The notes: generated by a model from the sequence alone, not told the origin. A stretch of DNA of 64,000 nucleotides from Paractinoplanes pyxinae (GCF_026626335.1 NZ_JAPNTZ010000004.1:186001-250000), one strand, 5' to 3'. Counted from the stretch's first letter, positions 8,560 to 18,624 are shown. Numbers and translations: made by a program.

Positions 8560-10088
8560 CGAGCGGTGCCGTTTTCCCCAGTGAGGCCGAGTTCCTGCGG
8601 CAGCAGCGGCGTGTCGTACCGGTCACGCGCAAGCTGCTGGCCGACGGCGAGACCCCGGTCGGCGTCTACACCAAGCTGGCCGGCGGCCCCGGCACCTTCC
8701 TGCTCGAGTCGGCCGAGCAGGGCGCGGGCCCGTCCGGCGCGGCCTGGTCGCGGTACTCGTTCGTGGGTGTACGCAGTGCTGCCACCCTGGTCGAGCGGGA
8801 CGGCGAGGCGCACTGGCTCGGCGCGCCCCCGGCCGGCGTACCTCTCGATGGCGACCCTGTGGTGGCTCTCCGCGAAACCGTGGCCGCCCTGGCCGACGGT
8901 CCGGCGCCGGACGACCTGCCTCCGCTGACCGGCGGCATGGTCGGCTATCTGAGCTACGACCTCGTACGCCGTTTCGAGCGCCTGCCCGCGTCGGCGAGCG
9001 ACGACCTGGCGCTGCCCGAGCTGGGCATGATGCTCGCCACCGATCTGGTTGTGCTCGACCACTACGACGGCTCGGCCATCCTGGTCGCCAACGCGGTGCT
9101 CGCGGCCGACGCCGACGACCGCGAGAAGCTGGCCGCGTACCACAACGCCGTCGGCCGGCTGGACGCCATGACCACGGCGTTGTCCCGTCCCACGCCGCCG
9201 ATGATCTCCATGGTGGAGCGCCGGAAGGCCGGCGAGCCGGTCAGCCGTACGGCGCCCGGGGAATATCAGAAGGCGGTGGACGAGGCCAAGGAGGCGATCC
9301 GGGCCGGCGAGTGCTTCCAGATCGTCGTGGCCCAGCGTTTCGAGCGCCCCACCACGGCCGACCCGCTCGACGTCTACCGGGTGCTGCGCGCGACGAACCC
9401 CAGCCCGTACATGTATCTCCTGCGGTTCGACGACTTCGACATCGTCGGCTCGTCGCCCGAGGCGCATCTGAAGGTCAGCGCCGACGAGGAGGGCACCCGC
9501 CGCGCGCTGCTGCACCCGATCGCCGGCACCCGCTGGCGCGGCGCCACCCCGGAGCAGGACAACGCCCTGGCGGCCGAGCTGCTGGCCGACCCGAAGGAGC
9601 GTTCCGAGCACGTCATGCTGGTCGATCTGGGCCGCAACGACCTGGGCCGGGTGTGCCGGGCCGGCACGGTCGAGGTGCCCGAGTTCGCGCGCATCGAGCG
9701 CTACAGCCACGTCATGCACATCGTCTCGACGGTGACCGGCGAGCTGCGCGACGACCGGTCGGCGTTCGACGCGCTGGCGGCGACGTTCCCGGCGGGCACT
9801 TTGTCGGGCGCTCCCAAGGTACGGGCCATGGAGATCATCGAGGCTCTGGAGCCGACCCGGCGCGGCCTGTACGGCGGCACGGTGGGCTACTTCGGGTTCG
9901 CGGGCGACATGGACATGGCCATCGCGATCCGCACCGCCCTGCTCAAGGACGGCGTCGCCTATGTGGGCGCCGGCGCGGGCATCGTGGCCGATTCCGACCC
10001 GGCCGCCGAGGAGCAGGAGTCCCGGAACAAGGCGGCGGCGGTGCTGGCCGCGATCGCCTCCGCGGAGACCCTGCGCGCTGCCCGATGA
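8556..10088 (+). CDS. trpE: Anthranilate synthase component I
   Basis: TrpE makes anthranilate from chorismate with ammonia from TrpG. At 510 residues it is full length. The tryptophan feedback element LLES is at residues 49-52, and the chorismate-binding motifs include [30 protein letters not shown] and GGTVGYF. No trpG lies in the window, so the glutamine amidotransferase must be elsewhere. The GTG start overlaps the hisI stop. A membrane-protein gene follows 40 bp downstream. Confidence 0.96.
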   Translation: MTSGAVFPSEAEFLRQQRRVVPVTRKLLADGETPVGVYTKLAGGPGTFLLESAEQGAGPSGAAWSRYSFVGVRSAATLVERDGEAHWLGAPPAGVPLDGDPVVALRETVAALADGPAPDDLPPLTGGMVGYLSYDLVRRFERLPASASDDLALPELGMMLATDLVVLDHYDGSAILVANAVLAADADDREKLAAYHNAVGRLDAMTTALSRPTPPMISMVERRKAGEPVSRTAPGEYQKAVDEAKEAIRAGECFQIVVAQRFERPTTADPLDVYRVLRATNPSPYMYLLRFDDFDIVGSSPEAHLKVSADEEGTRRALLHPIAGTRWRGATPEQDNALAAELLADPKERSEHVMLVDLGRNDLGRVCRAGTVEVPEFARIERYSHVMHIVSTVTGELRDDRSAFDALAATFPAGTLSGAPKVRAMEIIEALEPTRRGLYGGTVGYFGFAGDMDMAIAIRTALLKDGVAYVGAGAGIVADSDPAAEEQESRNKAAAVLAAIASAETLRAAR

Positions 10089-10128
10089 AAAACCGCCCGA
10101 TGAAGACCGCCCGAGAAACGACCGCCCG

Positions 10129-10680
10129 ATGAACCGCCGCTCGTACCTCTTGTCTCTGCTGGCCTGCCTGGCCGGTGCGGGCTTGGCCGCGTACGGCGCC
10201 ACCCGCACCTGGTCCGTGCAGGTGACCCAGCGCCCGGGCCTGTCCGATCTGCGGACGGCCGAGACCGGCACCGACGTCGCGCCCTGGCTGCTTGGCCTGG
10301 CCCTGGTCGGCCTGGCCGGCACGGGCGCGCTGCTGGCCACGCACGGCGGGCTCCGGCGGGGTCTGGGTGGCCTGCTGACTCTGGCCGGCCTCGGGGTGGC
10401 CGCGGCTGCGATCGCCGGCCGGGCCGGTCTGGACACCGGTGACGCCGGCGCGGGTGGCACGTTCTGGCCGGTGGCCTGCGCCTTGGGCGGCGCCGTCATC
10501 GCGCTGGGCGGGCTGACCGCGGCGCGTCACGGTCACCGGTGGCCGCGCATGTCGGCCCGGTACGACCGGAAACCCGCAGCCCCGTCCGGGGAGCCGGCGC
10601 CGGCCGGTCTCAACACCAAGCCGGTCGACAACCGCGCGGCCTGGGACTCCCTCGACCGCGGGGACGACCCGACCGACTAG
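10129..10680 (+). CDS. Trp biosynthesis-associated membrane protein (TIGR02234-like)
   Basis: A 183-residue protein with four predicted membrane helices and a polar C-terminal tail rich in Pro and Asp. It matches the actinobacterial family found between trpE and trpC; its biochemical role is not known to me. The ATG at 10129 starts directly before the first helix (RRSYLLSLLACLAGAGLAAY). CCCGATGAA occurs three times in the 55 bp around the trpE stop and this start, giving several possible ATGs; only this one opens the correct frame with the membrane segment. Confidence 0.82.
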   Translation: MNRRSYLLSLLACLAGAGLAAYGATRTWSVQVTQRPGLSDLRTAETGTDVAPWLLGLALVGLAGTGALLATHGGLRRGLGGLLTLAGLGVAAAAIAGRAGLDTGDAGAGGTFWPVACALGGAVIALGGLTAARHGHRWPRMSARYDRKPAAPSGEPAPAGLNTKPVDNRAAWDSLDRGDDPTD

Positions 10681-11003
10681 CGGGCCGACACCAGCCGGCG
10701 GCGCGCGACCAGGGCCGCCACCTCGCGGGTGAGTTCGGCCTGGGCCTCGTGCTGGGCTCGGTTCTCGAGAGTGGCCGCCCAGGCGTTGTCCCGGGCGGTG
10801 CGCATGTTGGCGTCGCCCACCACCCGGCGCTGCACGCCGACGACGAGGTCGGCGGCGGCGGAGACGAGGGCGCGGGAGACGTTCGCGAATCCGACGGGCT
10901 CGGTCGGAGCGGTCCGGATGGCGGTCACGGCAAACTCCACATCGATCGCTCTGGGCTGGCCGGCGTGCGGGACGCCGGGACCAGTCTGCCTGGGACTCAT
11001 CAT
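10677..11003 (-). CDS. Hypothetical protein inserted antisense in the trp cluster
   Basis: A 108-residue protein I do not recognise. It is mostly helical by eye, with a middle segment SRALVSAAADLVVGVQRRVVGDANMRTARDNAWAA split by charged residues and an Ala/Glu-rich C-terminus. There is no signal peptide or membrane helix. The ATG at 11003 has AGGGG 6 bp upstream. It runs opposite to the trp genes and its stop overlaps the end of the upstream gene by 4 bp. It therefore separates trpE and the membrane gene from trpC, and trpCBA needs its own promoter. Confidence 0.6.
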   Translation of the reverse strand: MMSPRQTGPGVPHAGQPRAIDVEFAVTAIRTAPTEPVGFANVSRALVSAAADLVVGVQRRVVGDANMRTARDNAWAATLENRAQHEAQAELTREVAALVARRRLVSAR

Positions 11004-11251
11004 GAACGGCCCCTATTTCCGGTGAGTGACGGTCGTGTCAACGCGCCGTGGGGATCCACCGATCAGATGAGGTGCCCCTGCACAACGCCCCGAAGGGCCC
11101 GTGACCGCTGTGACGGAGGAGACAGCGCGTGACGAGGCAGGCGGCATTATGCAACAGGCCCCCTGGTGAGGCGCGCCATACCCCGGGAGGTCTTGCGCGA
11201 CCCCGACCTCCTAGCATCGGTCGGAGGACACCCGGAGAGGGGAGTCGTTTC

Positions 11252-12103
11252 GTGACATCCGAACAGCAGGCGGAAGCGGGTTCTGGCGGACCGCAGAACG
11301 TGCTGGAGGAGATCCTCGCCGGTGTGCGCGAGGACGTGGCGGCCCGGCAGGAGCAGGTGCCGTTGGAGCAGGTCCGGGAGCTGGCGGCGGCGGCGCCACC
11401 GGCGATCGACGCCTACGCGGCGTTGCGCAAGCCCGGTGTGGCGGTGATCGCCGAGGTGAAGCGGTCGTCGCCGTCCAAGGGCGCGCTGGCCGACATTCCC
11501 GACCCGGCCGAGCTGGCCGGGGAGTACGCGGCAGGCGGCGCCCGCTGCATCAGCGTGCTCACCGAGGGCCGATGGTTCGGCGGGTCGCTGGACGACCTGA
11601 AGGCCGTGCGCGCCTCGGTGCGGATCCCCGTGCTCCGCAAGGACTTCGTTGTCTCCAGCTATCAGGTGCACGAGGCCCGCGCCCACGGCGCCGACCTGGT
11701 GCTGCTGATCGTGGCCGCGCTCGAGCAGAACGTGCTCGTCGGCCTGCTCGAGCGGATCGAGTCGCTCGGCATGACGGCGCTGGTCGAGGTGCACAACGAG
11801 GAGGAGGCCGACCGCGCCCTCGAGGCGAACGCCAAGGTCATCGGGGTCAACGCCCGCGACCTGCGCACGCTCGAGGTCGACCGGTCGGTGTTCGAGCGGA
11901 TCGCGCCCGGCCTGCCCGGCAACGTCGTGAAGATCGCCGAGTCGGGGGTGCGCGGGCCGCACGACCTGATCCGGTACGCGTCGGCCGGCGCCGACGCCGT
12001 GCTGGTCGGCGAGGGCCTGGTGACCCAGAAGTCGCCCCGCGACGCGGTGGCCGAACTGGTCAACGCCGGGAACCACCCCGCAACGCCGAGGCCGGTGCGA
12101 TGA
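11252..12103 (+). CDS. trpC: Indole-3-glycerol phosphate synthase
   Basis: TrpC closes the indole ring from carboxyphenylamino-deoxyribulose phosphate. The 283-residue protein has the TIM-barrel motifs [12 protein letters not shown] (residues 66-77), [48 protein letters not shown] and IAESGV. It is monofunctional, with no fused TrpF. I chose the GTG at 11252, which follows GGAGAGGGGAG; the longer frame from 11129 adds a basic Pro/Arg-rich stretch unlike the family. It overlaps trpB by 4 bp (ATGA). Confidence 0.95.
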   Translation: MTSEQQAEAGSGGPQNVLEEILAGVREDVAARQEQVPLEQVRELAAAAPPAIDAYAALRKPGVAVIAEVKRSSPSKGALADIPDPAELAGEYAAGGARCISVLTEGRWFGGSLDDLKAVRASVRIPVLRKDFVVSSYQVHEARAHGADLVLLIVAALEQNVLVGLLERIESLGMTALVEVHNEEEADRALEANAKVIGVNARDLRTLEVDRSVFERIAPGLPGNVVKIAESGVRGPHDLIRYASAGADAVLVGEGLVTQKSPRDAVAELVNAGNHPATPRPVR

Positions 12104-13341
12104 GCGCGCCTGCTCTGCCCGACCTGTCCGGGCATTTCGGTCGGTACGGCGGTCGATTCGTCCCGGAAGCGCTGGTCCGGGCGCTCGACGAGCTCGACGC
12201 GGCGTACCGGTCGGCCAAGACCGACCCGCAGTTCCAGGCGCAGTTCGCCGGGTTGTTGAAGAACTACGCCGGCACGCCGTCGCTGCTGTACCGGGCCGAG
12301 CGGCTGTCCGAGCGGCTCGGCGCCGAGATCCTGCTCAAGCGGGAGGACCTGAACCACACGGGCGCCCACAAGGTGCGCAACGTGCTGGGCCAGGCCCTGC
12401 TGGCCAAGCGGATGGGCAAGCCCCGGGTGATCGCCGAGACCGGCGCCGGCCAGCACGGGGTGGCCAGCGCGACCGCGGCCGCCCTGCTCGACCTCGAGTG
12501 CGTCGTCTACATGGGCGAGACCGACACCGAGCGCCAGGCGCTGAACGTGGCCCGCATGCGCATGCTCGGCGCCACGGTCGTGCCGGTCACCAACGGCTCC
12601 CGCACGCTGAAGGACGCGCTGAACGAGGCGCTGCGCGACTGGGTGGCCAGCGTCGACACCACGCACTACCTGCTCGGCACGGCGGCCGGCCCACACCCGT
12701 TCCCCGAGATCGTTCGGGACTTCGTTGGCGGCATCGGCGTCGAGGCCCGGGCCCAGTGCCTCGAGCAGCTGGGCCGCCTGCCCGACGCGGTCGCCGCGTG
12801 TGTCGGCGGCGGGTCCAACGCGATCGGCATCTTCCACGCGTTCGTTCCCGACGAGTCAGTCCAGCTGTACGGGTTCGAGGCGGGCGGCGACGGCGTGGCC
12901 ACCGGGCGGCACGCGGCCTCGATCACCGGCGGCTCGTCCGGGGTGCTGCACGGCGCCCGCACGTACGTGCTTCAGGACGAGGACGGCCAGACCGTCGAGT
13001 CGCACTCGATCTCGGCCGGCCTGGACTACCCGGGTGTCGGGCCCGAGCACGCCTGGCTGCACGACACCGGCCGGGCCGAGTACGAGCCGGTGACCGACGA
13101 CGAGGCGATGGCCGCGTTCCACCTGCTCTGCCGCACCGAGGGCATCATCCCGGCCATCGAGAGCGCGCACGCCCTGGCCGGCGCCGCCCGGATCGCGCCT
13201 TTGCTGAAAGCGGAGCTCGGCCGCACGCCGACGATCGTGGTCAACCTGTCCGGCCGCGGTGACAAGGACGTCCACACCGCCGGCGCCTACTTCGGCATCC
13301 TCGACCAGGTCGAGGCGCTTGTCCCGGGGGAGAACGCGTGA
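12100..13341 (+). CDS. trpB: Tryptophan synthase beta subunit
   Basis: TrpB condenses indole with serine using PLP. The 413-residue protein is full length. The PLP lysine is K91 in [10 protein letters not shown], the phosphate loop is GGGSNAIG, and [10 protein letters not shown] and FEAGGDG are present. The ATG at 12100 overlaps the trpC stop, and the stop overlaps the trpA GTG by 4 bp, so trpC-trpB-trpA form a tightly coupled unit that builds the alpha-beta complex. Confidence 0.97.
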   Translation: MSAPALPDLSGHFGRYGGRFVPEALVRALDELDAAYRSAKTDPQFQAQFAGLLKNYAGTPSLLYRAERLSERLGAEILLKREDLNHTGAHKVRNVLGQALLAKRMGKPRVIAETGAGQHGVASATAAALLDLECVVYMGETDTERQALNVARMRMLGATVVPVTNGSRTLKDALNEALRDWVASVDTTHYLLGTAAGPHPFPEIVRDFVGGIGVEARAQCLEQLGRLPDAVAACVGGGSNAIGIFHAFVPDESVQLYGFEAGGDGVATGRHAASITGGSSGVLHGARTYVLQDEDGQTVESHSISAGLDYPGVGPEHAWLHDTGRAEYEPVTDDEAMAAFHLLCRTEGIIPAIESAHALAGAARIAPLLKAELGRTPTIVVNLSGRGDKDVHTAGAYFGILDQVEALVPGENA

Positions 13342-14141
13342 GCATCGCCGAGGTCTTCCACAAGGCGAGGACCGAGGATCGGGCGCTGCTGGTCGGCTGC
13401 ATGCCGGCCGGCTTCCCGACCGTCGACGACAGCATCGCCTCGATGATCGCGATGCACGAGGCCGGCTGTGACGTCATCGAGGTCGAGCTGCCCTACTCCG
13501 ACCCGGTGATGGACGGCCCGGTCATCCAGAAGGCCAGCGACATCGCGCTCAGCCGGGGCGTGCGCAGCCGGGACACGCTGCGGATCATCGAGGCGGTCGC
13601 GGGCGCCGGGGCCACGGTCGTGCTCATGACCTACTGGAACCCGATCGAGAAGTACGGCGTCAACGCTTTCGCCCGTGACCTGGCCGCGGCCGGCGCCACC
13701 GGCATGATCACGCCCGACCTGATCCCGGACGAGGCGGCCGAGTGGATCGCCGCCGCCGACGAGCACCGGCTCGACCGTACGTTCCTGGTCTCGCCGTCCT
13801 CGACCGACGAGCGCATCGCGATGACCGTCGCCCAGTGCCGCGGTTTCGTCTACGCCACCGCGCTGATGGGTGTCACCGGCGCCCGCACGTCGGTCTCGTC
13901 GCAGGCGCCCGAGCTGGTCGACCGGGTGCGCCACGCCAACCCGGACATGCCGGTGGGCGTCGGTCTCGGCGTGGGCACCGGGGCGCAGGCGGCCGAGGTG
14001 GCCGGCTTCGCCGACGGGGTGATCGTGGGCAGCGCGCTCATCCGGTGCGTGCTGGAGGCGCCCGACCGCGCGACCGGCCTGTCCCGGCTGCGGACGTTGA
14101 GTGCCGAACTGGCCGAGGGCGTGCGCAACCCGGCGAAGTAA
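13338..14141 (+). CDS. trpA: Tryptophan synthase alpha subunit
   Basis: TrpA cleaves indole-glycerol phosphate and channels indole to TrpB. The 267-residue protein has the family signature [17 protein letters not shown], with catalytic Glu48 and Asp59 (equivalent to Glu49 and Asp60 in E. coli), and the phosphate motifs GLGVGTG and GVIVGSALI. The GTG start overlaps the trpB stop. The next gene, lgt, begins 18 bp further on, so read-through is likely. Confidence 0.96.
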   Translation: MSIAEVFHKARTEDRALLVGCMPAGFPTVDDSIASMIAMHEAGCDVIEVELPYSDPVMDGPVIQKASDIALSRGVRSRDTLRIIEAVAGAGATVVLMTYWNPIEKYGVNAFARDLAAAGATGMITPDLIPDEAAEWIAAADEHRLDRTFLVSPSSTDERIAMTVAQCRGFVYATALMGVTGARTSVSSQAPELVDRVRHANPDMPVGVGLGVGTGAQAAEVAGFADGVIVGSALIRCVLEAPDRATGLSRLRTLSAELAEGVRNPAK

Positions 14142-14159
14142 AACCGGTAGCCTGCACCC

Positions 14160-15329
14160 GTGGACCTCGCCGCAATCCCCAGCCCGACCACGTCGGTCTG
14201 GCACCTGCTCGGCCTGCCCGTGCGGGCGTATGCGATCTGCATCGTCCTGGGCATCGTCGCCGCCTGCCTGATCATGGAGTATCGGCTGCGCAGCCGGGGT
14301 GTGGCCCGCTGGGCCTCGCTCGACATCGCGGTGTGGGCGGTGCCGTTCGGCATCGTCGGCGCCCGGCTCTACCACCTGGCCACCTCGCCGCAGGACTACT
14401 TCGGCGCCGGCGGTGACCCGATCCGCGCCTTCTACATCTGGGAGGGCGGCCTCGGCATCTGGGGCGCGGTGCTCGGCGGCGCGGTCGGCGCCTGGCTGGG
14501 CGCCCGCCAGCTGGGCCTGCCGCTGGGTGTGGTGGCCGATTCGCTCGCCCCCGGCCTCGCGGTGGGTCAGGCTCTGGGCCGGATCGGCAACTGGTTCAAC
14601 AACGAGCTGTACGGCAAGGTCACCACGCTGCCGTGGGGCCTCGAGGTGCACGACATGGACAGGTCGAACCCGGGCCACGCCACCCGCATCGACGGCCAGG
14701 CGGTGACGCTGCCCGACCTCTACCACCCCACGTTCCTGTACGAGCTGCTGTGGAACCTCGGCGTCGCGCTGCTGGTGTGGCTGGCCGACCGCAAGTACAA
14801 GTTCGGCCGGGGCCGGGCGTTCGCGCTCTACGTGATGGCCTACACCCTGGGCCGGGTGTGGATCGAGATGCTGCGCGTCGACGAGGCGAACCACCTGTTC
14901 GGCATCCGGCTCAACGTGTTCACCTCGATCGTCGTATTCATCGGCGCGCTGATCTACTTCCTGGTCGTCCGGGGCCCACGGGCGTACGTGGTGCCCGACG
15001 ACGCCCCCGAGACCGCGCCCGAGCCGTCCGCCGCGAGCGACGTCTCGCAGGTCGACGTCACCGCGCCCGAGCCGTCGCCGAACGCCACCCCCAAGGGCTA
15101 TCAGGTGGTCAGCGAGGCCAGGTTCCAGGCCTATCGGCGTACGGGGATCCTGCCCCCCGACACCCCGGCCGACATGGCCGAGGAGATCGCGGCCGGCGGT
15201 CACCCGGCCGAGCGTGACCCGGCCGGTCCCGCCGGCAACGGCGCCGCCCTGCTCGCCACGGGCAAGGCCGCCGGCGCGGGCAAGGAAGGCGGCGACGCCG
15301 AGCCGGAGTCCCGCAGCGACGAACGCTGA
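14160..15329 (+). CDS. lgt: Prolipoprotein diacylglyceryl transferase
   Basis: Lgt attaches diacylglycerol to the lipobox cysteine of preprolipoproteins in the membrane. The 389-residue protein has about seven membrane helices and the family motifs GARLYHLAT and RIGNWFNNELYG. The last 110 residues form a polar Pro/Ala/Glu-rich cytoplasmic tail, a common extension in actinobacterial Lgt. The GTG at 14160 lies just before the first helix. Lipoproteins encoded in this window (31618, 36612, probably 56175) would be substrates. Confidence 0.94.
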   Translation: MDLAAIPSPTTSVWHLLGLPVRAYAICIVLGIVAACLIMEYRLRSRGVARWASLDIAVWAVPFGIVGARLYHLATSPQDYFGAGGDPIRAFYIWEGGLGIWGAVLGGAVGAWLGARQLGLPLGVVADSLAPGLAVGQALGRIGNWFNNELYGKVTTLPWGLEVHDMDRSNPGHATRIDGQAVTLPDLYHPTFLYELLWNLGVALLVWLADRKYKFGRGRAFALYVMAYTLGRVWIEMLRVDEANHLFGIRLNVFTSIVVFIGALIYFLVVRGPRAYVVPDDAPETAPEPSAASDVSQVDVTAPEPSPNATPKGYQVVSEARFQAYRRTGILPPDTPADMAEEIAAGGHPAERDPAGPAGNGAALLATGKAAGAGKEGGDAEPESRSDER

Positions 15330-15334
15330 CCGGG

Positions 15335-16513
15335 GTGCGCACCGCGGTCGTCGTCGGAGCGGGACTGGCCGGGCTGGCCACCGCGGGCGCCCTGTCGCGC
15401 TGCGGCTGGCACGTCGTACTGCTGGAAAGCGGCGAACGGGTGGCCGCCCCGCCCACGGCTCTGGTGTTGTGGCCCAACGGCCGCCGCGCGCTCGAGACGC
15501 TGGACCCGGACGGCGGCTGGTCGGCCATCGCGTCGCCGCTGCCCGACGGCGGGGTGCGCCGCCCGGACGGCCAGTGGCTGGTCACTCCGCGCGCCGGCGG
15601 CGCCGGGCCCGCCCCGGGCGCCGTTCACCTGGAAGATCTTTACGACGCGCTGGTGGCCGGCCTCGGCGACCTGGTCGAGATCCGTACGGGCTTCTCCGTC
15701 ACGACCATCCGCACCGGCCCCGGCCTGCGCCCGGTGGTCGGCGACGGCCGCACCGAGATCGAGGCCGACCTGGTGGTGGCGGCCGACGGCATCGACAGCA
15801 CGATCCGCCGCGTCCTGGCTCCCGAGTCGGCCGCGGTCGGTTCCGGCTTCGCCGCCTGGCAGGCCGTCATCCCCGGCTACCGCGTGCCCGCCCTGCCCCG
15901 CGAGCAGGTGGCCGGCGGCGAGACGCTGGGCGCCGGCTACCGGTTCGTCTCCATCCCGCTGGGTGAGCGGGCGGCCGGCCAGGGCGGCGTCTACTGGGTC
16001 GCCACGGCGGCCGGCGCACCCCGCCCCGAGCCGCCGGCCACCCAGCTCGAGTTGTTGCGGCGCTGGTTCGCCGGCTGGCATCCGCCGGTGGGAGAGCTGC
16101 TGGCCGCGACCCACGCCGACGAGCTGGTTCCGCAAGAGGTCCGCGAGCTGCGGCCGTTGCCCCGGGCGTACGGCTTCCCGTCCGGCCCGGGCGGGGTGGT
16201 GCTGCTCGGCGACGCCGCCCACGCCATGCCGCATCACCTCGGCCAGGGCGCCTGCCTCGCGTTCGAGGACGCGGCCACCCTGCGCGCGCTGGCCGGCGAG
16301 GCCGCTCCGGGCGCCGCGCTGACCGCCGCCATCGAGGCCTACAGCCGCCTGCGGCAGCCCCGCGCCACCACTGTCGTCCGCCAGACCCGCCGCATGTCGG
16401 CCGTGGTGCAGGCCCGCGGCCGCCTGGCCCTGCGCGCCCGCGACGCCGCCCTGAACCACATGCGCCCCCGCATCCTCAGCGCCCCGTTTGCGGAGTGGCA
16501 GCCACCAGATTGA
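15335..16513 (+). CDS. FAD-dependent monooxygenase (PHBH-like fold)
   Basis: A 392-residue flavoprotein. It has an N-terminal GAGLAGL dinucleotide motif (residues 8-14), the DG motif AADGIDSTIRR and the FAD ribityl motif GDAAHAMPHHLGQGACLAFEDA, the usual arrangement of group A hydroxylases such as zeaxanthin epoxidase/salicylate hydroxylase relatives. The substrate is not predictable. The GTG start lies 5 bp after the lgt stop, so it is probably co-transcribed with lgt. No obvious pathway partner is adjacent. Confidence 0.88.
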   Translation: MRTAVVVGAGLAGLATAGALSRCGWHVVLLESGERVAAPPTALVLWPNGRRALETLDPDGGWSAIASPLPDGGVRRPDGQWLVTPRAGGAGPAPGAVHLEDLYDALVAGLGDLVEIRTGFSVTTIRTGPGLRPVVGDGRTEIEADLVVAADGIDSTIRRVLAPESAAVGSGFAAWQAVIPGYRVPALPREQVAGGETLGAGYRFVSIPLGERAAGQGGVYWVATAAGAPRPEPPATQLELLRRWFAGWHPPVGELLAATHADELVPQEVRELRPLPRAYGFPSGPGGVVLLGDAAHAMPHHLGQGACLAFEDAATLRALAGEAAPGAALTAAIEAYSRLRQPRATTVVRQTRRMSAVVQARGRLALRARDAALNHMRPRILSAPFAEWQPPD

Positions 16514-16545
16514 TTGAGGGGGTCGCGACGGAGCCGTGACGTCGT

Positions 16546-16551
16546 TACGAT
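16546..16551 (+). promoter_or_regulatory. Candidate -10 box of a leaderless transcript (LPITG protein)
   Basis: TACGAT ends 6 bp before the GTG at 16558 and no Shine-Dalgarno is visible. That spacing is what leaderless actinobacterial mRNAs show. No good -35 is seen, so this is tentative. Confidence 0.4.
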
Positions 16552-16557
16552 CCGGCC

Positions 16558-17715
16558 GTGCTCGCCAATCTCGCGGCCGTGCTGGCCATGATTCCGGCGC
16601 CGGTGGCTCTCGCCCCCACCGAGCCCGCGCCCACCGACGTGACCCTCGCCTGGACCTCCGCCGCTCGGACCGAGGCCGTCATCACCTGGAACGAGACGGG
16701 CGACGTACGGAACAAGCTCGTGCTCGTCGGCGCCAACGGGCCGGCCGCCGTCGAGCCCAAGTTCGTCGAGGCCGGGCAGCCCAACCGGACCCCGATGTGG
16801 GGCGGCCTGCTCGACGAGAGCTTCCACGTCGAGGTGACAGTGGTCGACGCGGACGGCAACGAGCTGAGCGAGCCGGCCGAGTCGCCCGAGTTCGACACCA
16901 ACCGCGACCCGGCCGCGGTGATCACCTCGGTGGTGCCGCGCCCCGACGGCACGATCCGGATGACCTGGAAGCCGGGCGTGCAGACCGACCCGAACCCGGG
17001 CGACCCGCTGGACACCCCCGACATTCCGTTCCGCTACATCCCGGTCGCTTCGCAGGCCACCTTCCCCGAGTACGACGAACTGGCCCCGGCCACGACGGCC
17101 ACCTCGTTCGTCGTCCCCAAGCGCGAGACCCCGGTGCAGGTCGGCCTGAAGACCGCCGAGAACGGCTGGTACGGCTGGACCGGCGTGACGGTGCAGGTGC
17201 TCGCGGGCAGCCTGACCGCGTCGGTCAAGACCGGCGACAAGCTCACGGTCAGTGGCAAGGCCACCAAGTACACCCGGGTCTGTGACCTGGCCGCGTGCGA
17301 GCGGTTCACCTGGGACGACGAGTTCCGCAAGCTCCAGCTGCAGAAGCGTGACGGCGCGGACTGGAAGACCGTGGCCAACACCACCGCCCGCAAGGACGGC
17401 GCCTACACATTCTCGGCCGCGTTCACCGGCGCCGGCGCCTACCGGGTGGTCGCGCCGGCCACGAACGGCAAGCAGGGCCAGGACGCCCGCGAGTACGTCT
17501 TCTCCAAGGTCCTGTCCGTGGCCGGCGGCGGCAACAACGCCGGCGGCGGCAACAACAGCGGAGGTGGCGACAACAGCGGCGGCGGCGAGGGTGGCGGCGG
17601 GGGCCTTCCCATCACCGGCACGCCGGTGATGTGGATCGCTCTGGCCGGTGGCCTGCTGGTGGTGCTGGGTGTTGCGTTCGCCACCCTCGGACGGGTCCGC
17701 CGGCGCAAGTCCTAG
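16558..17715 (+). CDS. LPXTG-type cell-wall anchored protein
   Basis: A 385-residue secreted protein of unknown role. The C-terminus is a sortase sorting signal: LPITG at residues 350-354, a hydrophobic helix, and the basic tail RVRRRKS. A Gly/Asn linker (GGGNNAGGGNN type, about 322-348) would span the wall. The middle has Ig/fibronectin-like beta segments (VTLAWTSAARTEAVITWNE). The N-terminus is hydrophobic but lacks the usual basic n-region of a signal peptide, so export or start choice is slightly uncertain. The stop codon lies inside the first copy of a 24-bp repeat. Confidence 0.82.
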   Translation: MLANLAAVLAMIPAPVALAPTEPAPTDVTLAWTSAARTEAVITWNETGDVRNKLVLVGANGPAAVEPKFVEAGQPNRTPMWGGLLDESFHVEVTVVDADGNELSEPAESPEFDTNRDPAAVITSVVPRPDGTIRMTWKPGVQTDPNPGDPLDTPDIPFRYIPVASQATFPEYDELAPATTATSFVVPKRETPVQVGLKTAENGWYGWTGVTVQVLAGSLTASVKTGDKLTVSGKATKYTRVCDLAACERFTWDDEFRKLQLQKRDGADWKTVANTTARKDGAYTFSAAFTGAGAYRVVAPATNGKQGQDAREYVFSKVLSVAGGGNNAGGGNNSGGGDNSGGGEGGGGGLPITGTPVMWIALAGGLLVVLGVAFATLGRVRRRKS

Positions 17716-17772
17716 CGGCGCCGCCGGCGCAAGTCCTAGCGGCGCCGCCGGCGCAGGTCATAGCGGCGCCGC
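17701..17772. repeat. Three tandem 24-bp repeats at a convergent gene junction
   Basis: The 24-bp units at 17701-17724 and 17725-17748 are identical; the third at 17749-17772 has two changes. Unit 1 carries the stop of the LPITG gene, and unit 3 carries the stop of the convergent acetyltransferase. Each junction contains GGCGCCGCCGGCGC, which can fold back on itself. No T-run follows, so terminator activity is only a possibility. Confidence 0.85.
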
Positions 17773-18624
17773 GGCCGGCTCCCCGATGCAGGCGGTGCCG
17801 ATCCGCCGGAACCCCACCTTGGTGTAGAGCCGGGCGACGTCGTCGTCCCCGGCCGACAGGAACACCAGGCTCACGCCGTCGGCCAGCGAGCGCCGGGCCA
17901 GCGCCGCCGTCAGCTGGGAGGCGTAGCCGCGCCGCCGGGCCGAGGGCAGGGTCGCCACGCCGGCCACCTCGGCCACGTCGTCCGAGCGCATCACGGCGCC
18001 GGTGGCCAGGATGCCCTCGGGGGAGTCGACCACGGCCGTGTAGTAGTCGCCGGACGCGCTGCGTTCCTGCTGGCTGCGGACCAGGGCCTCGCTGAGCGCC
18101 CCGGTCGCGGCGTCGCGCTCGGCCGGCCCGGCGGGCAGGGTGAGCAACGCCCCTTCCAGCGGCGACACGGGCGCGGCGGGCGCCCCGAAGCCCAGCTGGG
18201 CGACCGCGCGCGAGGCGGCCAGGTCGGCGGCGAACTCCGGGGCGGACGGGTCGAGGAACCGGATGGCGCCGCCCTGCACCGGAAGGTCGGGCACCAGCGC
18301 GGCCGGGTCGAGCGTCAGCAGCGGCGCGAGCAGCACGTCGAGCCCGGCCGAGCGGGCCACGGCGAGCAGGTCGGGGGTGGTCTCGTGCACCCATTCGAAC
18401 GCCTCGGGCAGGCCCAGCTCTCGTTGCCGCTGCCGCACGGCAGTAATATCGGCGGCAGAGGGAGTGTCTGCCCCGATGCGGGGGCGGGCGTAATACGGCC
18501 AGCCTTCGCCCTCGCGGACGAAGAGCACCAGCCCGCCGAAATCCTCGGCCCGTGCGTAGGGCCGGGGCAAGGCGTCGTAAAACCGCTCGAGCCTGACGAA
18601 GACGTCGGTATCCTGTTGCGCCAC
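17758..18624 (-). CDS. GNAT family N-acetyltransferase
   Basis: A 288-residue protein. The C-terminal 120 residues are a GNAT domain: VAGVATLPSARRRGYASQLTAAL holds the acetyl-CoA pyrophosphate loop, and LYTKVGFRRIGTACIGEPA closes the fold. The N-terminal half is a divergent region of similar size without a clear CoA motif. The acceptor substrate is unknown. The ATG at 18624 starts the family-like N-terminus. The gene is convergent with the LPITG protein gene and ends in the shared 24-bp repeat. Confidence 0.85.
   Translation of the reverse strand: MAQQDTDVFVRLERFYDALPRPYARAEDFGGLVLFVREGEGWPYYARPRIGADTPSAADITAVRQRQRELGLPEAFEWVHETTPDLLAVARSAGLDVLLAPLLTLDPAALVPDLPVQGGAIRFLDPSAPEFAADLAASRAVAQLGFGAPAAPVSPLEGALLTLPAGPAERDAATGALSEALVRSQQERSASGDYYTAVVDSPEGILATGAVMRSDDVAEVAGVATLPSARRRGYASQLTAALARRSLADGVSLVFLSAGDDDVARLYTKVGFRRIGTACIGEPAAAPL

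Noticed and set aside
11004..11251. Possible trp leader peptide and attenuator before trpC
   Set aside because: No short open frame with Trp codons followed by alternative hairpins is visible.
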